Assembly (NCBI RefSeq): GCF_000023925.1
Contig: NC_013169.1
Coordinates: 1,984,001-2,048,000 of the forward strand
Direction: 5' to 3'
DNA: 64,000 bases
DNA from: Kytococcus sedentarius DSM 20547
Lineage (GTDB): Bacteria; Actinomycetota; Actinomycetes; Actinomycetales; Dermatophilaceae
Positions 44,007-52,090 of this stretch are shown here, in pieces (the first letter of the stretch is position 1; every line of letters begins with the position of its first letter). The notes beneath the pieces were generated by a model, which did no database searches, was not told where the DNA came from, and saw nothing but the letters and a program-made list of their open reading frames with translations. Both the position numbers and the translations under genes were made by a program.

Positions 44007-46055
44007 TCAGTCCCCCGAGGCCGAACCGCTGGGCTGCGGTGTCGAGGACCCGCTGGGCTCCGGCTCCGCCGAGCTGCTCGGCGTCCCCTCGGGGCGGCCG
44101 TCCTCCTCCTGCGCCTCCGCATCGGCCTGCTCGTCCTCGCGCAGCTCGCGCTCGGCCTCGGCGCGGGCGTCGTCCTTCACGTCCTGCTCGCGCTGCGAGA
44201 AGGGGCGGTACTCGTCGGACGGGGGCTCCTGCGAGCCCGAGTACTCCGGGGACTCGGGGTTGGTGCAGAACACCTCGTCGCTGGGGTCGTAGTGCGTCTC
44301 GATGACCTCGGTGCGCTCCTCGCCGTCGTGGTCCCCGTACGGGGTGAGGATCCGCTCCACGGTCACGTCGAAGCCGTCGACCCCGCCCTGATCCACGCAC
44401 TCGGGGTCGTTGCTGTGGTACTTGCGGAAGGGCACCACGTTCTGGCGTGGCCGGGTGGTGGCGTCCACGTCGTACTGCTTCTCGCCGTAGAGGCTCATGA
44501 TGAGCTCCCGGCCGTCCAGCTGGGCGCTGATGATCATGGGCGAGCCGGTGTCGTTGGTCCACGCGTTGTCGATGGCCGGGTACCAGAGCGTCGCCTCACG
44601 CCCCTCGGGGTAGCGGGCGATGTAGTAGCTGTGCGGCTTGTGCTCGTCCAGCTGTACCCCGGCGATGAAGGCCATGTTGTACACGGCCGTGGAGACCTGG
44701 GACAGCCCGCCGCCGACCGCATGGGACAGCGTGCCGTTGCTGATGACGTGGGCCTCCTCGTACCCGGCCTCCTTGGTGGGCTCCCCCATCACCTCGAGCA
44801 GACTGAACTGCTCGCCGGCGGGCACCACCGTGCCGTGGATCTTGCGGGTGAGGGTGCGGATGTTGCGGGTGCGGCCCTCGTTCCCCTCCCCGCCCGGGAG
44901 CATGGTGGTGAAGGTGGACAGGTGCTGGGCGGTCCACCCGTCCCCGAGCTCGTACGGCCGGGTGACGCTGACGGTGACCCGCGCCTCACGCTCCTGGGCG
45001 CGCACCGCGTCGCGCACGCCCTGCTCGATGTCGCCCGTGGAGACCGAGCGCCCGACCTGCGCAGGCTCGATGCGGACGCTGCCGTCCTCCAGCCGCAGGC
45101 TCGCCTCCCGGGCCTCCCGGTCGGAGAAGGGGTGGTCGTCCGGCAACCCGTCGCGCCAGCGGGTGGCGTCCACCTCGAGGGCGGGTTCGCGGGCCGTGCC
45201 GCCGATGGAGACCATCTCCGCGATCTGGTCCGCCGGGATCGTCACCCGGTGGGTGGCGGTCAGCTCGTCCTGTGCCGAGGCGCTGGCGGACGAGCCGTCG
45301 GAGGGCTCGGGCGACGCCGGGTCGGCCGACTCGCCGGACGGGCCCTGGCGCGGCCCCTCGACGGGAACGGCCACGAGCGTGACGGGCGCGGACAGGGCGG
45401 GCTCGACGACCTGGTCGGCGAAGCGCCGCAGCACCGCGGCGGTGACCTCCGGCTCCACCTCCTCGACGGTGCCCTCGACCCGGTGCTCGCGTGGCCAAGC
45501 GTCCTGCACCGACTCCCCGGTCTCGCGGACGTCGAGCGCCGAACCGGTCGACCCCTCGGTCACCTCGACCTCGGCACCGCGCAGCTCGATGGTGGCGCGC
45601 GTGGCCGGGACGTCGATCTCCGCGGAGAGGTCGCGCAGGCGGTCGTGCAGGCGCCCCTCGTCGAGGGTGACCGCCCAGTCGCGGTCCACTTGGTCGGTGG
45701 CCCGTGCCCAGAGGTCCCGCGGGTCCCAGGTACGACCCGTCGTACCCCGCATGCTCCGGGCGACGGCGTAGCCCAGACCGAGCTCCTGCGGGGTGAACTC
45801 GTGCTCCTCGCCCGCGGCCACGACGGTGACCGGCTGCTGCATCAGACGCTCCGCCTCCTGCTCCAGGGAGCGCTCCGCCTCGTCGGGGGCCATGCTGCTC
45901 ACGTCGACGCCGCCCACGGTCAGGTGCGAGGGTGTGGTGCGCCCGACCACGAACACCAGCGCCAGGTAGATCAACGCCACTAGGCCCATCAGCAGGAAGA
46001 GGGACGCCACGAGGCTCTGCCAGCTGCTCCCGGCCTGCCGGGGGGAGGAACTCAC
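44007..46055 (-). CDS. VanW-family cell-wall protein
   Basis: 682 residues. An N-terminal membrane helix (about 12-38) anchors it with the rest outside. Two peptidoglycan-binding-type repeats (TVGGVDVSSMAPDEAERSL region and the later VTIPADQIAEM region, separated by a Ser/Pro/Glu-rich insert) precede the VanW domain, about 400-560: KIHGTVVPAGEQFSLLEVMG, GGGLSQVSTAVYNMAFIAGV and HSYYIARYPEGREATLWYP. The long tail is acidic, Ser/Pro-rich and probably disordered. Cell-wall role unknown. The GTG start overlaps the stop of the upstream MshB fusion gene as GTGA. Confidence 0.85.
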   Translation of the reverse strand: MSSSPRQAGSSWQSLVASLFLLMGLVALIYLALVFVVGRTTPSHLTVGGVDVSSMAPDEAERSLEQEAERLMQQPVTVVAAGEEHEFTPQELGLGYAVARSMRGTTGRTWDPRDLWARATDQVDRDWAVTLDEGRLHDRLRDLSAEIDVPATRATIELRGAEVEVTEGSTGSALDVRETGESVQDAWPREHRVEGTVEEVEPEVTAAVLRRFADQVVEPALSAPVTLVAVPVEGPRQGPSGESADPASPEPSDGSSASASAQDELTATHRVTIPADQIAEMVSIGGTAREPALEVDATRWRDGLPDDHPFSDREAREASLRLEDGSVRIEPAQVGRSVSTGDIEQGVRDAVRAQEREARVTVSVTRPYELGDGWTAQHLSTFTTMLPGGEGNEGRTRNIRTLTRKIHGTVVPAGEQFSLLEVMGEPTKEAGYEEAHVISNGTLSHAVGGGLSQVSTAVYNMAFIAGVQLDEHKPHSYYIARYPEGREATLWYPAIDNAWTNDTGSPMIISAQLDGRELIMSLYGEKQYDVDATTRPRQNVVPFRKYHSNDPECVDQGGVDGFDVTVERILTPYGDHDGEERTEVIETHYDPSDEVFCTNPESPEYSGSQEPPSDEYRPFSQREQDVKDDARAEAERELREDEQADAEAQEEDGRPEGTPSSSAEPEPSGSSTPQPSGSASGD

Positions 46056-47506
46056 AGGAGGCCCCGCATCCGGCCCCGGTGGAAGAGCAGCGGGTCGGCG
46101 CCGGCCGCGGCCTCCCCCTCCGAGACGTCCTCGACCAGCCCGACGAACAAGGTGTGGTCACCCAGCACCGCCCGGTGGACGACCCGGCACTCGGCCCGGG
46201 CCGAGGCCTCCTCGAGCAAGGGCAGACCCGTCATCGGACCAGAATAGGCGGGCACCTGGTCCAACTGCCCCGCAAGCGGTCGGCCCGGCGTGGCCAACCA
46301 CTCCCCGTGGCCGCGGGCCGAGGCCGGCAGCACGTTCACCGTGAACACGCCGCTGGCCTCGAGGGCCTCGCAGAAGCGGGCCGCGTTGTCGATGCAGACG
46401 GCCAGCAAGACAGGGTGCAGGGACACCGACATCACGGCGTTCGCGGTCATCGCGTGCTCCCCCGCCCCCAGGCGCGTGGTGAGGACGGTCACCCCGGTGG
46501 CGAAGTGCCCCATCGCCGAGCGGAAGTCCTCGCGGCTCGCCATCGGACCAGCCAACGGGGCTCGCAGGTCGGAGTCCCCGGTGACGATGCGCCCAGAGGC
46601 GGGGTCCAGCCACGAGTAGCCCTCCGCCGGAGCGGCACGGTGGGCCACGAGATTGGTCATCGCCCACCACCCGTCGTGCTCGGCCACTTGAGTGGCGTGG
46701 GCGCGACGGGCGCGAGAGACCGCCTCGAGGCTGGAGGGGGTGCCGTGGACCTCGTGGGTGACGTCGTTGTCGGCGCGCACCCCGGAGGCGAGGGCGTCGA
46801 CCTCCACGGCACCGGGGCGGCGCTCCGCATCGGGCCCGTCCGGGTGGGGCACGAGCACCCCGGCGGTCGGGCGGCCCCGGAACGAGCCCGAGGGGGGCAC
46901 CGCCTCGACCCGCTCGGCCACCCACCGGCGGCCCTCCTGCTCCCAGGAGCGCGGGGTGACCACCGCGAAGAGCTGCGGCCGCTCCGCAACCGGCATGGTG
47001 CGCACCGCGGCCACCGTCGCCCGGTGGGCCGCCACGTGGTCCGGGTGGCCGTAGCCGCCGGTCTCGTCGTAGGTGAGCACGATGCGGGCGCCCACCCGGC
47101 GGATCTCCTCCCGGACCAGGTCGGCGAGCTCGGCCCGGTCGGCGTTGACCAGGGCCCGGGGGTGTTCCGCCTCGGAGCTTCCGGCCATGCCGGAGTCGCG
47201 GTAGCGCACGGCCGTGGGGTTCGGCACGCCCGGCTCCTCTCCCAGCACCCGGTGCTCCACCCCGAGGGCAGCGCAGGCGACCGCCAACTCGCCTCGGCGG
47301 TGCGGCGCGAGGTCCGCGGTGCCCTCCAGGTGCCGCAGCTCGGCCGGCAGCACCTCTCCGTGGTCTCCCAGCGTGCAGGTCAGCACGTGCACCGGGTGCC
47401 CACGCTCGGCCAGGGTGGCCAGGGCGACCCCGGTGGCCAGCGTCTCGTCGTCGGGGTGGGCGTGGACCGCAAGGACGGGGACGGTGGCCGGGGCGTCGGA
47501 GGGCAT
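46052..47506 (-). CDS. MshB-like GlcNAc-inositol deacetylase fused to a flavin reductase domain
   Basis: 484 residues in a single uninterrupted frame. Residues 1-295 are a PIG-L/LmbE deacetylase of the MshB type: VHAHPDDETLATG (zinc ligands HPDDE), TYDETGGYGHPDHVAAHRA (zinc His) and the MshB-like length, so it should deacetylate GlcNAc-inositol in mycothiol synthesis. Residues about 325-484 are a flavin-reductase-like FMN-binding domain: FRSAMGHFATGVTVLTTRLG, MTANAVMSVSLHPVLLAVCID and FTVNVLP. I know MshB as a stand-alone protein of about 300 residues, so this pairing is unusual. ATG is leaderless, 6 nt after TACCGT. Mca-like activity on mycothiol conjugates is the main alternative for the first domain. 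Confidence 0.85.
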   Translation of the reverse strand: MPSDAPATVPVLAVHAHPDDETLATGVALATLAERGHPVHVLTCTLGDHGEVLPAELRHLEGTADLAPHRRGELAVACAALGVEHRVLGEEPGVPNPTAVRYRDSGMAGSSEAEHPRALVNADRAELADLVREEIRRVGARIVLTYDETGGYGHPDHVAAHRATVAAVRTMPVAERPQLFAVVTPRSWEQEGRRWVAERVEAVPPSGSFRGRPTAGVLVPHPDGPDAERRPGAVEVDALASGVRADNDVTHEVHGTPSSLEAVSRARRAHATQVAEHDGWWAMTNLVAHRAAPAEGYSWLDPASGRIVTGDSDLRAPLAGPMASREDFRSAMGHFATGVTVLTTRLGAGEHAMTANAVMSVSLHPVLLAVCIDNAARFCEALEASGVFTVNVLPASARGHGEWLATPGRPLAGQLDQVPAYSGPMTGLPLLEEASARAECRVVHRAVLGDHTLFVGLVEDVSEGEAAAGADPLLFHRGRMRGLL

Positions 47507-47512
47507 GGCCCC

Positions 47513-47592
47513 ACGGTAGGCAACGAACCGTCCGCGCGCGCCGCACGGGGCCGGGCTCCGTTCACCCTGTGGTCACCGAAGGGCGTTATCTT
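47513..47592. promoter_or_regulatory. Divergent leaderless promoters (mshB fusion / ppk2)
   Basis: Minus strand: TACCGT (47513-47518) 6 nt before the mshB-fusion ATG. Plus strand: TATCTT (47587-47592) 6 nt before the ppk2 ATG. The 92-bp gap contains no other gene and no ribosome site for either. Confidence 0.45.
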
Positions 47593-47598
47593 GCCGAC

Positions 47599-48489
47599 AT
47601 GCAGATGGAACTGCGCGAGTACATCGACCGTCTCTCCCGCGAGGGGTACACGGTCCGCGACGACCAGGGGTCGGACCCGGACCTCATCGACCCCGGCGGC
47701 CGCGCGGTGGAGACCTGGCGGGAGAACTACCCGTACGCCGAGCGTATGACGCGCGAGGACTACGACGTGGAGAAGTACCTGCTGCAGGTGGAGCTCATCA
47801 AGCTGCAGAACCACACCCTGAACACCGGGCAGCGCCACATCCTGGTCTTCGAGGGGCGCGACGCCGCCGGCAAGGGCGGCACCATCAAGCGCTTCACGGA
47901 GCACCTGAACCCCCGATTCGCCCGCGTGGTGGCGCTCAACAAGCCCAGCGAGCGCGAGCTGGGCCAGTGGTACTTCCAGCGCTACGTCAACCACTTCCCC
48001 ACCGCCGGCGAGATGGTCTTCTTCGACCGCTCCTGGTACAACCGCGCCGGGGTGGAGCGGGTCATGGACTTCAGCACCCGTGACGACTACGAACAATTCA
48101 TGGAACAGGCACCGCAGCTGGAGAAGATGATCACCGACGCGGGGACGACGCTCACCAAGTTCTGGTTCTCCGTGACCGCCCACGAGCAGCGCACCCGCTT
48201 CGCCATCCGCCAGATCGACCCGGTGCGGCGCTGGAAGCTCTCCCCCATGGACCTGGCCTCGCTGGACAAGTGGGACGCCTACACCGAGGCCAAGGAGGAG
48301 ATGTTCGCCCGCACGGACGTCGACTGGGCGCCGTGGATCACGATCAAGTCCAACGACAAGAAGCGGGGCCGCATCAACGCCATGCGCTACTTCCTGAGCC
48401 AGTTCGACTACGAGGGCAAGGACACCGACATCGTGGGCTCACCCGACCCGCAGATCGTGAAGCGCGCGAAGGACACCATCGGCGACTGA
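47599..48489 (+). CDS. ppk2: Polyphosphate kinase 2
   Basis: 296 residues. VFEGRDAAGKGGTIKRFTEH is the Walker A loop of PPK2; FFDRSWYNRAGVERV is the Walker B/lid region with the conserved Arg and Tyr; TKFWFSVTAHEQ and RINAMRYFLSQF follow. One domain of about 300 residues is the class I form, which makes NTPs (mainly GTP/ATP) from NDPs and polyphosphate. Cytoplasmic energy and nucleotide balance under stress. Leaderless ATG; the frame is open 10 codons further upstream but without signals. Confidence 0.93.
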   Translation: MQMELREYIDRLSREGYTVRDDQGSDPDLIDPGGRAVETWRENYPYAERMTREDYDVEKYLLQVELIKLQNHTLNTGQRHILVFEGRDAAGKGGTIKRFTEHLNPRFARVVALNKPSERELGQWYFQRYVNHFPTAGEMVFFDRSWYNRAGVERVMDFSTRDDYEQFMEQAPQLEKMITDAGTTLTKFWFSVTAHEQRTRFAIRQIDPVRRWKLSPMDLASLDKWDAYTEAKEEMFARTDVDWAPWITIKSNDKKRGRINAMRYFLSQFDYEGKDTDIVGSPDPQIVKRAKDTIGD

Positions 48490-48567
48490 CGCGCCGGGTC
48501 TCCGCACCACCGCGCCCCCCACCGCCGCGCCCCGATGAGGGGTGGCTGCCTCGGGCTGTTGCACTGC

Positions 48568-48608
48568 CCCTACAGTGTTCGGGCCCACCGTCCGACCTGG
48601 AGGACCTC
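48568..48608 (+). promoter_or_regulatory. Promoter and ribosome site deciding the TTG start of the permease
   Basis: A TACAGT -10-like hexamer at 48570-48575 and GGAGG at 48599-48603 stand before a TTG codon at 48609. No in-frame ATG or GTG is near, so TTG is the best start. Confidence 0.4.
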
Positions 48609-49895
48609 TTGCGACGCACCGACGTCCCCACCACGGCCCACGGGTCGACCCTGCTGCGCGCGGACGAGTCGCAGAACCCCTCCGGCAGCGACAACGCCTG
48701 GACACTGACCCTGTTCGGGACCGCCGTGGGCGCGGGGATCCTGTTCCTGCCACTCAACGCCGGCGCCGGCGGCTTCTGGCCGCTCGTGATCGGCACGCTG
48801 CTGGTCTTCCCCATGACCTTCCTGGCCCACCGGGCGCTGGCCCGCTTCGTGGTCTCCGGCGACGACCCCGAGACCGACATCACCGAGCTCTCGCGGGAGA
48901 AGTTCGGGGAGGGCAAGGGCCTGCTGGTCACGGCCTTGTACGCGCTGTGCTTCCTGCCGATTCTGCCCATCTACGGCGTGGCGGTGACCAACTCCGTGAG
49001 CAGCCTGCTGGAGAACCAGCTGGGCTGGACCGGCGTGCCCCGGTGGCTGCTCTCGCTGGTGCTGGTGGGACTGCTGATGTCCGTGGTCGTCGCCAGCCAG
49101 AAGGTGATGCTGTGGGTGGCCCAAGTGGTCGTCTACCCGCTGATCGTGATGCTGTCCATCGCCACCGCGATGCTGGTGCCGGACTGGTCCTTCGAGGGCG
49201 CCACCGAGTGGCCCGGGCTGGGGCCGCTGCTGATGAGCGTGTGGCTGATGATCCCGGTGCTGGTGTTCGCGTTCAACCACGCCGCGGCCGTCTCCTCCTT
49301 CTCGATGGCCATGGAGCGGGCCCACGGTGAGGACGCCGAGCGCCGCGCCTCGAAGGTGCTCTTCCGCTCGGCCCTGCTGCTGGTGGTCTTCACGATGGGC
49401 TTCGTGTGGTCCTGCGTGCTGGCGCTGGGCCCCGACGGCGTGGTCACCGCCCGCGAGGCCAACCTGCCGGTGCTCTCCCACCTGGCCAACGAGCGCGGTG
49501 ACTGGTTCTTCACGGTCCTCGGCCCGCTGGTGACCATCGCCGCGATCGTCTCTTCCTTCTTCGGCCACTACCTGGGCGCCTCCGAGGGGCTGATCGGCCT
49601 GACCCGTGCCGTGGCCGACCGTGAGCAGCGGATCAGCGACCGCACCATGAAGATCGCCGCCGCGGTGGTCATCTTCGCCGTCACCTGGGGAGCGGCGATC
49701 CTGAACCCGGGCATCCTGGCCACCATCGAGTCCCTGTCCGGACCGGTCATGGCGATGCTGATCTTCCTGCTGCCCATGTACGCGGTGGCCACGGTGCCGG
49801 CCCTGGCGCGGTACCGGGGCTCCTGGCAGAACTGGTTCCTGGTCCTCATCGGGCTGCTCGCCGTCGGCGGTGTGCTCTTCGGCTTCGTGCGCTGA
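48609..49895 (+). CDS. HAAAP-type amino-acid permease
   Basis: 428 residues with 11 hydrophobic segments. TLTLFGTAVGAGILFLPLNAG near the start is the classical helix-break motif of the SdaC/TdcC/Mtr family (hydroxy- and aromatic-amino-acid transporters); FAFNHAAAVSSFSMAMER and FFGHYLGASEGLIGL match later positions. Substrate is probably serine, threonine or an aromatic amino acid. TTG start chosen on the strength of its ribosome site; the frame is open over 100 codons upstream, overlapping ppk2. A strong terminator pair follows. Confidence 0.85.
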   Translation: MRRTDVPTTAHGSTLLRADESQNPSGSDNAWTLTLFGTAVGAGILFLPLNAGAGGFWPLVIGTLLVFPMTFLAHRALARFVVSGDDPETDITELSREKFGEGKGLLVTALYALCFLPILPIYGVAVTNSVSSLLENQLGWTGVPRWLLSLVLVGLLMSVVVASQKVMLWVAQVVVYPLIVMLSIATAMLVPDWSFEGATEWPGLGPLLMSVWLMIPVLVFAFNHAAAVSSFSMAMERAHGEDAERRASKVLFRSALLLVVFTMGFVWSCVLALGPDGVVTAREANLPVLSHLANERGDWFFTVLGPLVTIAAIVSSFFGHYLGASEGLIGLTRAVADREQRISDRTMKIAAAVVIFAVTWGAAILNPGILATIESLSGPVMAMLIFLLPMYAVATVPALARYRGSWQNWFLVLIGLLAVGGVLFGFVR

Positions 49896-49928
49896 GCCGG
49901 CGAACGCCTGCGGCACTGCCGGCGGGCA

Positions 49929-49973
49929 CGAGAACGGGCGCCCACCCCCGGCGGGGGTGGGCGCCCGTTCTCG
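49929..49973. terminator. Hairpin terminator 1, 21-bp perfect stem
   Basis: CGAGAACGGGCGCCCACCCC... pairs exactly with its complement across a 3-nt GGC loop. It follows the permease stop by 34 nt, and the symmetric design can also stop typA transcription. Confidence 0.8.
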
Positions 49974-49976
49974 CGG

Positions 49977-50009
49977 AGTCACGTCCGGCGCGGCGCGCCG
50001 GACGTGACT
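49977..50009. terminator. Hairpin terminator 2, 15-bp perfect stem
   Basis: AGTCACGTCCGGCGC and its exact complement enclose another GGC loop, 3 bp after the first hairpin and 8 bp before the typA stop. It is closer to typA and may be that gene's own terminator, working in tandem with the larger one. Confidence 0.75.
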
Positions 50010-50017
50010 GGTGGGCC

Positions 50018-51907
50018 TCAGGCGTTCTTGGCGCGCCGCGCGTCACGACCGCGCGTCACCGCATCGAGGACGACCTTGCGGATGCGGATGGCCTCGGGCG
50101 TCACCTCCACGCACTCGTCCTCGCGACAGAACTCCAGTGACTGCTCCAGGCTCATGGCGCGCGGCGGGGCGAGGCGCTCGAGCACCTCGGCGCCGGCGGA
50201 GCGCACGTTGGTGAGCTTCTTCTCCTTGGTGATGTTCACGTCCATGTCGTCGGCGCGCGAGTTCTCGCCCACGATCATGCCCTCGTACACCTCGGTGGTG
50301 GGGCTGATGAACAGCGTGCCGCGCTCCTGGATGTTGAACATCGCATACGAGGTCGCGGTCCCCGCGCGGTCGGACACCAGCGACCCGGAGATGCGGGTGC
50401 GGATCTCGCCGAACCACGGCTCATACCCGTCGAAGATGTGGTGGGCGATGCCGGTGCCGCGGGTCTCGGTGAGGAACTCGGTGCGGAAGCCGATGAGGCC
50501 GCGGCTCGGCACGCGGAACTCCATGCGCACCCAGCCGGTGCCGTGGTTCGACATCTCCTCCATGCGGCCCTTGCGGCTGGCCAGCACCTGCGTGATCGCA
50601 CCGAGGAACTCCTCCGGGGCGTCGATGGTGAGGGCCTCGACCGGCTCGTGGACCTTGCCGTCCACCTCCTTGGTGACCACCTGCGGCTTGCCGACGGTGA
50701 GCTCGTAGCCCTCGCGGCGCATCTGCTCCACCAGGATGGCCAGCGCCAGCTCGCCACGACCCTGGACCTCCCAGGCGTCGGGACGCTCGGTCGGGAGGAT
50801 CTTCAGGGACACGTTGCCGACCAGCTCGGACTCGAGGCGGTCCTTCACGAGGCGCGCGGTGACCTTGGAGCCCTTCACCCGGCCGGCCAGCGGCGAGGTG
50901 TTGGTGCCGATGGTCATGGAGATGGCGGGCTCGTCCACGTGGATCAGCGGCAGGGCCACCGGGTTCTCCGGGTCGGCCAGCGTCTCGCCGATCATCACCT
51001 CGGAGATGCCCGCGACGGCGACGATGTCACCGGGGCCGGCCTCCTCGGCGGGGCCGCGCTCCAGGCCCTCGGTCACGAGCAGCTCCGAGAGCCGCACGTT
51101 CGACACGGTGCCGTCACGCTTCATCCACGCGACCGTCTGGCCCTTGCGCAGCGTGCCGTTCTTGATGCGCACCAGCGCCAGGCGGCCGAGGAAGTTCGAG
51201 GAGTCCAGGTTGGTCACGTGGGCCTGCAGCGGGGCCTCGTCGTCGTAGACCGGGGCGGGCACGGTCTGCATGATGGTGCGGAAGAGCGGCTCCAGGTCCG
51301 GGTTCTCCGGCAGCTGGCCGTCGCCCGGGTTGTCCAGCGAGGCGCGCCCGGCCTTGCCGGAGGCGTAGATGATCGGGAAGTCGATCTGCTCCTCCTCGGC
51401 ACCCAGGTCCATGAAGAGCTCGTACACCTCGTCGATGACGGCGGCGCACCGCGCGTCGGGACGGTCGACCTTGTTGATGACCAGGATCACCGGCATCTTG
51501 GCGTCCAGCGCCTTGCGCAGCACGAACCGGGTCTGGGGCAGGGGGCCCTCGGAGGCGTCGACGAGCAGCACGACACCGTCCACCATCGAGAGACCGCGCT
51601 CGACCTCGCCACCGAAGTCAGCGTGGCCGGGGGTGTCGATGATGTTGATCACCACGCCGTCGTCGCCGACGCCCTCCACCTCCTGGGCGGCCGGGCCGCG
51701 GTAGTGCACGGCCGTGTTCTTCGCGAGGATGGTGATGCCCTTCTCCCGCTCGAGATCACCGGAGTCCATCGCCCGTTCGTCCACCTTCGAGTGTTCACCG
51801 AACACCCCGGACTGGTGGAGCATCGCGTCCACGAGGGTCGTCTTGCCATGGTCGACGTGGGCCACGATGGCCACATTGCGCCGGTCGGCGCGGGAGGTTT
51901 GCGTCAT
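50018..51907 (-). CDS. typA: Ribosome-associated GTPase TypA/BipA
   Basis: 629 residues. G1 AHVDHGKTTLVDAML, G2 region REKGITILAKN, G3 DTPGHADFGGEVER and G4 NKVDRPDA are intact; EF-G-like domains III and V and the BipA-specific C-terminal domain (TIDAPEEFLGAITQVLASRKG) follow, ending RGRDARRAKNA. Role in ribosome assembly and translation under cold and stress. The ATG was chosen at MTQTSRADRRN because the GTPase domain starts there; no ribosome site, but GATACT ends 7 nt upstream, so leaderless. It diverges from the ABC transporter operon. Confidence 0.95.
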   Translation of the reverse strand: MTQTSRADRRNVAIVAHVDHGKTTLVDAMLHQSGVFGEHSKVDERAMDSGDLEREKGITILAKNTAVHYRGPAAQEVEGVGDDGVVINIIDTPGHADFGGEVERGLSMVDGVVLLVDASEGPLPQTRFVLRKALDAKMPVILVINKVDRPDARCAAVIDEVYELFMDLGAEEEQIDFPIIYASGKAGRASLDNPGDGQLPENPDLEPLFRTIMQTVPAPVYDDEAPLQAHVTNLDSSNFLGRLALVRIKNGTLRKGQTVAWMKRDGTVSNVRLSELLVTEGLERGPAEEAGPGDIVAVAGISEVMIGETLADPENPVALPLIHVDEPAISMTIGTNTSPLAGRVKGSKVTARLVKDRLESELVGNVSLKILPTERPDAWEVQGRGELALAILVEQMRREGYELTVGKPQVVTKEVDGKVHEPVEALTIDAPEEFLGAITQVLASRKGRMEEMSNHGTGWVRMEFRVPSRGLIGFRTEFLTETRGTGIAHHIFDGYEPWFGEIRTRISGSLVSDRAGTATSYAMFNIQERGTLFISPTTEVYEGMIVGENSRADDMDVNITKEKKLTNVRSAGAEVLERLAPPRAMSLEQSLEFCREDECVEVTPEAIRIRKVVLDAVTRGRDARRAKNA

Positions 51908-51980
51908 GGGCTCCAGTATCCCGCAGGATGCGGGCAGGTCACGAATTGGTGTCAATCACCCCCCCGGCGGGCCGTGGTTG

Positions 51981-52010
51981 CTGACACCACCGCCCGGGCC
52001 CGCATAGCGT
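51981..52010 (+). promoter_or_regulatory. Promoter of the oligopeptide transporter operon
   Basis: -35 CTGACA (51981-51986) and -10 TAGCGT (52005-52010) are 18 nt apart, giving a leader of about 75 nt with GAGGAGAG before the first ATG. It is the best sigma-A-like promoter in this intergenic region. Confidence 0.45.
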
Positions 52011-52090
52011 TTGCGACACATCGGCCGCTGGACGGCCACAGGTCGCGAACCGGGCTCCCGCTCGGCCGCGAGACACGCTGAGGAGAGCTC

